Both the position numbers and the translations under genes were made by a program. A DNA stretch of 64,000 bases from Hyalella azteca (Eukaryota; Arthropoda; Malacostraca; Amphipoda; Hyalellidae): NCBI RefSeq assembly GCF_000764305.2, contig NW_025934840.1:124001-188000 (forward strand), given 5' to 3'. The notes beneath the pieces were generated by a model. That model was given only the letters and a program-made list of their open reading frames with translations, did not search any database and was not told where the DNA came from. Numbering within the stretch: the stretch's first letter is position 1; each line of letters opens with the position of its first letter. Of this stretch, positions 56,745 to 64,000 are shown in pieces.

Positions 56745-57320
56745 AAAAAATCCCTCCTCTTGCCCTCAACTCCTGCAATGACGAGTAAAAATTCCCTCCT
56801 CTTGCCCTCAACTCCTGCAATGACGAATAAAAATTCCCTCCTCTTGCCCTCAACTCCTGAAATGACGAGTAAAAATTCCCTTCTCTTGCCCTCAACTCCT
56901 GCAATGACGAGAAAAAATTCCCTTCTCTTGCCCTCAATTCCTGCAATGACGAGCAAAAATTCCCTCCTTTTGTCCTCAACTCCTGCAATGACGAGTGAAA
57001 ATTCCCTCCTCTTGCCCTCAAATCCTGCAATGACGAGTGAAAATTCCCTCCTTTTGCCCTTAAATCCTGCAATGACGAGTAAAAAATCCCTCCTCTTGCC
57101 CTTAAATCCTGCAATGACGAGTAAAAAATCCCTTCTTTTGCCCTTAAATCCTGCAATGACGAGTGAAAATTCCCTCCTTTTGCCCTTAAATCCTGCAATG
57201 ACGAGTAAAAATTCCCTCCTCTTGCCCTCAACTCCTGCAATGACGAGCAAAAATTCCCTCCTCTTTCCCTCAACTCCTGCAATGACGAGTAAAAATTCCC
57301 TTCTCTTGCCCTCAACTCTT
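56745..57320. repeat. 42-bp tandem repeat, ~13.5 copies
   Basis: Unit CCCTCAACTCCTGCAATGAC + GAGTAAAAATTCCCTCCTCTTG-like. Its length is a multiple of three and it has no stop in at least three frames. It therefore generates overlapping open frames of 189, 225 and 238 codons on both strands, none with other support. Confidence 0.95.
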
Positions 57321-57910
57321 GAAATGTGAGTGCGACTTCGAGTTCCTTGAAAAAAATTCAGAACTCTCGATGGAAGAACATAGGAGTTCTCATTTTGTTT
57401 GGACACTTGCGTTTTTGAATAAGTTGTTCAAGGCACGAAGATTGTAAGCATTTCGTTCAAAATCGTAAAGAGGACACTAAAGAAAGAAATTTTTTCGAAT
57501 GAGCATCATTCCGTATCAGGAAGTATTTGTTGTTTCAGTATTAATCTTCTTCAAATTCTCTTACTTAATTTCAACATCTTTCATCCCATCCTGAAATTAG
57601 AGGGGATTGCTGAAAATTCTGTTTAAAATCTGTAAATATTTTTCGAGCTAACGAGCAGTTATACAATGTAGTATTCATCAGAATTCTACTGAACTACAAA
57701 CACAAAGAAGATTTATGGAATAAATATTTTATCAAGCATATTCTACATAATTTATAGTCAGTTTTCAGTATTTTTTTTATCGCCAGATACCAATCGCCTT
57801 GAAAGTTCACTTACACGTTACGATTCATGATCTGGGAGCGGAGTTTCAAAACATTTTTAAAAAATCCTCGTCTCAGGATCTGGCCCTGACACATCTGACT
57901 GGCGTTGACA
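57321..57910. other. No gene recognised
   Basis: AT-rich unique sequence. Confidence 0.5.
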
Positions 57911-57987
57911 CCCTAACAAAATTTAGAGTCGCCCCAGCTTCTGGTAACCCAAATCAGAAGCTGCCACGTCTGTAAATTTTCACTGGG
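57911..57987 (+). mobile_element. ~77-bp hairpin element, copy e
   Basis: CCCTAACAAAATTTAGAGTC ... TGTAAATTTTCACTGGG. It is flanked by two copies of CTCTGACTGGCGTTGACA-like sequence (57892-57910 and 58003-58020), a duplicated-flank arrangement. Confidence 0.88.
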
Positions 57988-58189
57988 TTATTGCTGCAAC
58001 ACCTCTGACTGGCGTTGACAGCTGCAGTATTTATTGCTGCGCCTTCGTCTGAGGTTCGGCAGCTGCAGCCATACATCACGTACTGCAGAGATATGATTTG
58101 CTCGCATTAGCGGCTGTCAGAAAACGCTAGCTCCAAAATACAAACTCTGATCGAAATGTGCAAGATTTCTCGACCTGCTACGCGACCAC

Positions 58190-58715
58190 CAGGCGTTTGA
58201 AATTATAGGCGTATTATCGATGGCTTACAGGCGTTTTATCGATGGCTTAAAGGCGTATTATCGATGGCTTACAGGCGTATTATCGATGGCTTACTGGGGT
58301 ATTATCGATGGCTTACAGGCGTGTAATCGACGGCTTACTGGCTTATTATCGATGGCTTACTGGCGTATTATCGATTGCTTGCAGGCGTATTATCGATGAA
58401 TTACAGGCGTATTATCGATGGCTTACAGGCGTATTATCGATGGCTAACAGGCGTATCATCGATGGCTTACAGGAATATTATCGATGGCTTACTGGCGTAT
58501 TATTGATGGCTTACAGGCGTGTTATCGATGGCTTAATGGCGTATTATCGATGGCTTACAGGTGTATTATCGATGGCTTACAGGCATATTATCGATGGCTT
58601 ACAGGCGTATTATCGATGACTTAAAGGCGTACTATCGACGGCTTACAGGTGTATTACCGATGGCTTGCAGGCGTATTATCGATGGCTTACCGGCGTATTA
58701 TCGACGGCTTAAAAA
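58190..58715. repeat. 22-bp tandem repeat, ~24 copies
   Basis: Unit TATTATCGATGGCTTACAGGCG. Its frame-cycling length yields W-L-T-G-V-L / Y-Y-R-W frames that are not considered genes. Confidence 0.95.
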
Positions 58716-59103
58716 AGCACTGCGACAACCTGCGCTGAAGCGGCGGGGATTTTAAGGCCCGTTATCCCACATCATACACAGCAACATTGTTGAGGAAATC
58801 AGCAGTGAAGTTTTTCGTTTGGTTCATTTTTTGCGGTTCTTGAAAGGTGATTTTCGGCTCCGTTCTGGAATCTTCTTCCGAAATTTGAACGCGTATTGGA
58901 TCATTTTCTTGAAGTTATCCTCCTCGAGAACTACAAAAATTGTACAAGTTTCAGGACACATACCAATGTCATCACGACGTCTTATTTGTTGGTCATTACG
59001 TTTAATTACTTTGTTAACAAATTATGAGACAATGATAAACTGTGCGGTCGTCACGACGCAAAATAGCATGACGCACGATTTTTACGACGCAGTGTATTTG
59101 ATC
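58716..59103. other. No gene recognised
   Basis: Unique sequence leading into a 16-bp array. Confidence 0.5.
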
Positions 59104-59204
59104 AGCACGACGCGTGGTCAGCACGACGCGTGGTCAGCACGACGCGTGGTCAGCACGACGCGTGGACAGCAGGACGCGTGGTCAGCACGACGCGTGGTCA
59201 GCAC
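59104..59204. repeat. 16-bp tandem repeat, >6 copies, runs into a gap
   Basis: Unit GTCAGCACGACGCGTG, truncated by the N run at 59205, so the true array is longer. Confidence 0.95.
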
Positions 59205-59353
59205 NNNNNNNNNNNNNNNNNNNNNNNNNNNNNNNNNNNNNNNNNNNNNNNNNNNNNNNNNNNNNNNNNNNNNNNNNNNNNNNNNNNNNNNNNNNNNNNN
59301 NNNNNNNNNNNNNNNNNNNNNNNNNNNNNNNNNNNNNNNNNNNNNNNNNNNNN
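59205..59353. other. Assembly gap (149 N)
   Basis: A run of N between a 16-bp array and a poly-G/polypurine tract, both typical assembly breakers. Open frames crossing it are meaningless. Confidence 0.98.
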
Positions 59354-59705
59354 GGGGGGGGGGGGGGTAGAGAAGAAGTGGGGGAGAGGAGGAAGAGAGG
59401 AGGAAGAAGAGGAAGAAGTGAGGGAGAGAAGTGAGAAGAGGGAGAGGTGAGGGAGAGGAAGAAGAGGTGAGGGAGAGAAGTGAGAAGAGGAGAGGTGAGG
59501 GAGAGGAGTATGAGGTGAGGGGGAGAAGTGAGAAGAGGGAGAGGTGAGGGAGAGGAAGAAGAGGTGAGGGAGAGAAGTGAGAAGAGGAAGAGGTGCACGA
59601 GGAAGAGGAGGAAGAGGTGTGGAAAAGGAGGAAAATGGAAGGCAGAGGAAGAAGAGGTGAGGGAGAAGCCCGGGAAGAGGAAGACGTGAGGGAATGAAGG
59701 AAGGG
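59354..59705. repeat. Polypurine tract with a G14 start
   Basis: A G-run (59354-59367) is followed by ~340 bp almost entirely of G and A (GAGGGAGAGAAGTGAGAAGAG units). Such mirror-like purine strands can form triplex or quadruplex structures. Confidence 0.9.
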
Positions 59706-60289
59706 TAAAATAGATTTAAATTAATTGCATTAAGGACTAAAGATCTAGGAGAATATAGAGCACTTGGAAATCAATTTGTGCATGCTTATGGAAAAGGAAG
59801 CGGAAAATGGAAAATAGAGGAAATTTAAAAGTTGTTGCTATGTGATGGAAAATATTTCTTGTTAAAACCTTATGTATCAGCAATATTACCGTACATCAAC
59901 TTGCCAATATTGAAATGAATGGTGAATGCGGATTTCCGTTTCGCATTGGGTGGATTCGCGGCACCAAAGCTAAGAGAACTCCATTGAGTGCTCTTGTAGT
60001 AACGCACTCCACGTTGTTTGCTTGCGACTTAAAGTTGTTCCGGATGAAGAAAACAGAGAAGATTTCATCTGGCAAGCAAGTTTATCGCAATGGTTTAATC
60101 TAGAAACAGCAAACACTGTTAGCAGTTAACAAACACTGCGCGGACCGGCACTGCTCACTGCACTAACGACCGACGTCGCCACGCCTGCGAGTTCCAAACC
60201 GAATGCCAGAATTATTAATATAGCAGACCTGAGGCGACCAGCCTGCGCTGCCGCTCTGTTATTCCCGAGCGGACTTCAGACAAGTCCAT
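59706..60289. other. No gene recognised
   Basis: Unique sequence; a 62-codon frame at 59915-60103 is unrecognised. Confidence 0.45.
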
Positions 60290-60655
60290 GCAGTCCAGCT
60301 TTATAGTAATTCTGTCGAAATAATTCGATGTTTTGTGCATTATATTTGATCGAGAAAAAGAAGTCCAGCTTTATAAGAATTCTGTCTAAATAATTAGAGA
60401 TGTTTTGTGCATTATATTTGATCGAGAAAAAGAAGTCCAGCTTTATAATAATTCTGTCGAAATAATTAGACGATTTGTGCATTATATTTGATTGAAAAGA
60501 AGGTTGAATAAATTTGACGTACACATGAACCTTGTCTGAAGTCTAGCTTTATAATAAAATTCTGTCTAAATAATTCAATGTTTTGTGCATTATATTTGAT
60601 TGTGAAGAAGGTTGAATAAATCTGACTTACGAATGAACCTTGTGTGAAGTTGGGT
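60290..60655. repeat. ~65-120-bp imperfect repeat array
   Basis: AATTCTGTC(G/T)AAATAATT, TTTTGTGCATTATATTTGAT and GAAGGTTGAATAAAT recur four, four and two times. Confidence 0.9.
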
Positions 60656-61334
60656 ATTTTCAAGTGTTGATAGGAAATTATATCTATTCAACTACAATGA
60701 ATAATTGAGGATCAAATTAAGTAAACTGTCAACATAATTGACTACAAACTTCTCTGAACTTGTGATTGTGCCGTTTTCCACTTGAGGAGCATCCATGATC
60801 ATACTAGTTCGTAAGTGTATGTTGAACATGAGAAAATTTTTTCCAAATTAGCGATGCTAACCACTGATCTCCGCATAAATCATGGTATATTTCCTGGTTA
60901 TAAAGGAGTTATAAAATATAGGAGTTGGAACATGGAATTATAAAATATAGGAACAGTTCCATGCTAGGCAGTCGCTCTGTGACCCAAGAATTGTATGGCG
61001 AGCGTTACTCCAGAGCGCGAGTCTCGTGAGAGGAAAGTTAGGCGGCCTTTGGCGCTAACTTGGCGTCCAAATCAGACCAGCACTCAAGACGAACGAGTCT
61101 TCGCTAATTCGGCACCAAATGCAGAGACCTGGCCTTGCTGTGTGGGTTCTGGTGAATTACAAAGGTTCTAAAGCCCCCAGAACTCAGGCATGATGGTGCA
61201 CCAGGGGATGACGTGGCCAGGACCACCGGAGGGAACCGGGAAAAATTGTTGTGCTTAGGTCCTGGAATTCTCAGATGCTGAACTCTCGTCTTCTTCTTAA
61301 GCCAGTAATGAGGTACCGCCATACACTTACTGCT
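60656..61334. other. No gene recognised
   Basis: Unique, with a GC-richer part at 60960-61320; no supported exon. Confidence 0.5.
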
Positions 61335-61554
61335 TGCAAGTCTAACATGTGGATTCTAGTCAACTAGTCCACGGTCTTACTGCCATTTTAGTGAATGGCC
61401 GGCACGTGAAAAAAAACGCGTCGCCGTTTTTTTCAATTTAGCACCAGAAACCCGTAAAATATTAAAAAATAACGGCGGGACGGTTAATTTTCACTTGTCC
61501 ATCGTTCAATAGAATGCCAGTTGAACCGTTTTTTCACGGTTATTTCGAACAGTG
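61335..61554 (-). mobile_element. Diverged relative of the CACTGTTAG-ended element
   Basis: On the minus strand it starts at 61554 with CACTGTTCGAAATAACCGTG, then AAAAAACGGTTCAACTGGCA and TTCTA. These parallel CACTGTTAGAAAAAACGGTC / AAAAACGGTCCCACTGGCAT in the 23309-23456 element. A later GGCAGTAAGACCGT resembles its GGTAATACCGT. The far end is too diverged to place. Confidence 0.6.
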
Positions 61555-61609
61555 GGCCTACACCTCTTCACTCCTTCCTCTCTCCTTGCAACGGACCCCC
61601 CTCACTTCC

Positions 61610-61700
61610 CCCCTACGTTAAGAACTCCTACCCTAACAAGGTATGAGTTCTTACCTAACGGGTAGGAGTTAAGAACTCCTACCCGTTAAGAACTCCTACC
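61610..61700. repeat. AAGAACTCCTACCC repeat cluster
   Basis: Four direct copies of (T)AAGAACTCCTACCC and an inverted GGGTAGGAGTT. This is the same spacer that links hairpin elements here and at 26.3 kb. Confidence 0.88.
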
Positions 61701-61755
61701 CCCAGCTTCTGGTAATCCAAATCAGAAGCTGCCGCGACTGTAAATTTTCACTGGG
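61700..61755 (+). mobile_element. Truncated ~77-bp hairpin element, copy f
   Basis: It begins at CCCCAGCTTCTGGTAATCC, lacking the CCCTAACAAAATTT side, and ends TAAATTTTCACTGGG, followed by AAGAACTCCTA and copy g. Confidence 0.85.
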
Positions 61756-61766
61756 AAGAACTCCTA

Positions 61767-61843
61767 CCCTAACAAAATTTAGAGTCGCCCCAGCTTCTGG
61801 TGACCCAAATCAGAAGCTGCCGCGTCTGTAAATTTTCACTGGG
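61767..61843 (+). mobile_element. ~77-bp hairpin element, copy g
   Basis: A full copy, CCCTAACAAAATTTAGAGTC ... TAAATTTTCACTGGG, directly after spacer AAGAACTCCTA. Confidence 0.9.
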
Positions 61844-62220
61844 ATACATGAGTATACACCTCTTCACTCCTTCTTCTCTCTTTGCCACAAGTACCCCTCG
61901 CTTCCCCCCTGCAACGCCCTCACTGCGTCCCCTAGAGTCCCCAGGGCCCTCGCCCCACCAGGAGTTAGTCGCGTTTACGCAGGGCGCCGCCGTCAGAAGT
62001 TGCCGCCGACCGGGGGACTTGAAAGCGTCGACTGAATATTTCACCCAAACTCTAATGAATAAATTAGAGAAAAATTTGCTGGATTGATTCAGGTTTCTCT
62101 AGGGACCTACGGTGGCCCGCGGGCAGCGAGCCGCTGCAGTGAGCTAGAAGGACGCCGAAATGAACAGTTCATAGGATGTATTCCTTCGGCCAAACTTAGT
62201 CTTGATGTGTAGATTGCTTA
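61844..62220. other. No gene recognised
   Basis: GC-richer at 61860-62020, where open frames on both strands are unrecognised. Confidence 0.45.
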
Positions 62221-62224
62221 TCGA

Positions 62225-62330
62225 CATATTATACGTATTATGCCTATCGAGGCAATATATGTGTATATATGCCTCGATATCACACATATCATGTATATCA
62301 TATATATCATATGCCTTTCATGATATTTAG
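62225..62330. repeat. AT-rich hairpin and ATATC repeats
   Basis: ATCGAGGCA and TGCCTCGAT flank an ATATATGTGTATATA loop region (62246-62279); CATATATCAT repeats follow. Confidence 0.8.
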
Positions 62331-62479
62331 TGCAGATTTCATTGAAGATAACACGGCATTCTTCGACGAAAGCAGCATTAAAGAAAATTTTCTGCCAAAC
62401 TACACCAATGCTTTCATGATATACATATATTGCCTATAATTTTTTCTATATTGATGAAGCAAAATTTCGTCAAGAATTG

Positions 62480-62632
62480 AATTAAAAATTACAACAACCC
62501 AGTTTGATGAGAACGTAAATGCAGGTTTCCTTGAAGAGTCGTGCGTATAATAAGAGTATCAATTAAAATTACAGCAAGCCAGTTCGATGTGAACGTAAAT
62601 GCAGGTTTCCTTGAAGAGTCGCACGTAAAATA
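62480..62632. repeat. ~78-bp duplication
   Basis: AATTAAAATTACA(A/G)CAA and GAACGTAAATGCAGGTTTCC, TTGAAGAGTCG each occur twice. Confidence 0.9.
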
Positions 62633-63297
62633 TCAAATTTTATCCGGCAGTTCAAGGCATGTTTGTGCGGGCGGCTGTTCCTTTGCGACGGCAAACACTC
62701 GACGCGCTAATTATCAAAACTCTACGGTAAACATGCGCCGCGCCCGATACTCGGTCCAAAAAATTCAGCACCAGGGCCGTATTGGCTGGCGTATTGATTT
62801 ATGGGTCATGCCTGAGCATAATATAAAGAAGGGAAAATAATCACTATGAAAATCCAACCAGTCGCGGTAATTGGCTGCTTCTGCAAATGCAGTTCAACTT
62901 GGATAAAAGTTATGCTGATGAACATTGAAATTGTGGTGCGCATATTAGTGAAGCTACATATGATTTGTTGATCTCGGTAATCATTAGATGCATATTGAAA
63001 TATTCTACTCAATGCTATCTCATTTATTTATTATTATTCTACTGTGAATCAAGATTATTGTTTTACTTAAAACACAGTAAATAAATATTCTGAAAACTAT
63101 TATGAAATATCACATTTTAGTCGCTCCGACATAACGACTGGCTCGACCGCATGCTTCCAATATCCATGAATTTTGGTTGCCGAGAATTTATGACGTTCCA
63201 AATCGATTTATATCAACATTTTATCATTTTATGTCGTTCGCGACGTCGATTTTATACGCTGTAAAGCGGTTCGAGCGAACGCACTTCAGGATGCGTG
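62633..63297. other. No gene recognised
   Basis: Unique sequence, no supported feature. Confidence 0.5.
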
Positions 63298-63642
63298 CGC
63301 CAGCGGAAAATCGGTGCACTGAAAATCGGTGCACTGAAAATCGGTGCACTGAAAATCGGTGCACTGATAATCGTTGAACTGAAAATTGTTGCACTGGAAA
63401 TCGGTGCACTGAAAATCTGTGCACTGAAAATCGGTGCACTGAAAATCAGCGCACTGAAAACCGGTGCACTGAAAATCGGTGCACTGAAAATCGGTGCACT
63501 GAAAATCGGTGCACTGAAAATCGGTGCGCTGAAAATCGTTGCACTGAAAATCGGTGCGCTGAAAATCGTTGCACTGAAAAACGTTCCACTGAAAATCGTT
63601 GCACTGAAAATCGGTGCACTGAAAATCGGTGCACTGATTCAT
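63298..63642. repeat. 15-bp tandem repeat, ~23 copies
   Basis: Unit GCACTGAAAATCGGT with few variants. The stop-free unit produces I-G-A-L-K, C-T-D-F-Q and H-R-F-S-V pentapeptide frames. Confidence 0.96.
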
Positions 63643-63669
63643 CAACGGGAGCCCCTGCCAAACTTTGGC

Positions 63670-64000
63670 TGCTTGTATGCCTACGAAGATTTCATGCAGT
63701 GAATGAAAACTCTGTGAAGCAACGATGAATGTCACTTTATTTTTGAGTGGCATACACTTCATCATGCAGTGAATGAAAATATTAGAATTCTAGCTATTGT
63801 TTTTTTCACTTTGGCCCCTACAGATGATAGTCTTTGTGATGCAACAATGAATGTCACTTTAAATGTAAGCGGCATACACTTATCATGTAGGGAATGAAAA
63901 TACTAGAATTTTCTTGCTTCTTTTCAACTTGCACCTTCAGATGATATTCTTTGTGAAGCAACAATAAATGTCACTTCTATTGTAAGCGGCATTCACTTCA
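63670..64000. repeat. ~125-bp tandem repeat, 2.5 copies, runs off the window
   Basis: GAAGCAACGATGAATGTCAC-type blocks at about 63716, 63838 and 63955, with CATACACTTCATCATGCAGT and GGGAATGAAAATACTAGAAT. Confidence 0.92.

Noticed and set aside
56599..57406. Overlapping open frames of 189-238 codons on both strands
   Set aside because: They are translations of a 42-bp stop-free minisatellite in several frames; no start context, splice sites or non-repeat domain supports any of them.
58308..58755. Y-Y-R-W-L-T-G-V-L repeat protein
   Set aside because: 22-bp array cycling through frames; no independent coding evidence.
59114..59598. Open frames spanning the N run
   Set aside because: Their lengths depend on unknown bases and on repeat or polypurine sequence.
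63224..63765. Pentapeptide-repeat-like proteins (C-T-D-F-Q, I-G-A-L-K, H-R-F-S-V)
   Set aside because: A 15-bp stop-free repeat gives a pentapeptide in every open frame; this does not make a real pentapeptide-repeat protein.

Overview
The window looks like AT-rich nuclear DNA from an animal, probably an arthropod and perhaps a crustacean. The reasons are one intron-containing metazoan-type gene, a tRNA-derived SINE with a (TAA)n tail, short non-autonomous DNA elements, and an unusual number of unrelated minisatellite arrays. Species assignment is inference. There is no prokaryotic gene organisation and no CRISPR array.

The only confidently recognised gene is at the left end on the minus strand: a TraB-domain protein (TRABD-like). 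It has a Ser/Glu-rich first exon (4766-5210), a short basic exon (4297-4413), the large TraB exon (3150-3651 or 3657) and a second TraB exon with the V-V-G-x-G-H block (838-946). Three further 54-nt mini-exon copies of the end of that last exon follow (705-758, 570-623, 435-488). Each mini-exon keeps an acceptor AG, a GTAAGC donor and phase-symmetric ends, and nearly all differences between copies are synonymous. The middle of the TraB domain was not found between 947 and 3149, where two repeat arrays meet at a single N (2441). The 3' end of the gene lies beyond the left edge.

The remaining ~58 kb holds no complete gene I can recognise. It contains a frame-disrupted coding remnant (about 19.4-20.8 kb, minus), one candidate exon (50433-50712, plus), a SINE (8971-9304, minus) and at least four families of short mobile or hairpin elements. 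These are: (1) a GTCY-core element flanked by T5/T6 (16.4, 17.4, 42.6, 52.2 kb); (2) a ~140-bp GGGCC-ended inverted-repeat element (16.9, 21.7, 27.2, 28.7, 47.3 kb); (3) a CACTGTTAG-ended element with a TA target duplication (23.3 kb, diverged relative at 61.4 kb); (4) a ~77-bp hairpin element (18.8, 26.3, 27.4, 57.9, 61.7 kb). Several copies sit inside tandem repeats whose other units preserve the empty target site.

About thirty-five tandem arrays with unit lengths from 8 to ~185 bp are scattered along the window. Two ~500-bp copies of one array-bearing sequence (36.6 kb plus, 40.4 kb minus) are circular permutations of each other, closed through a perfect 28-bp palindrome, which suggests a circular intermediate or an ancestral tandem arrangement. 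Most long open frames in the window are translations of stop-free repeat units and are not reported as genes.
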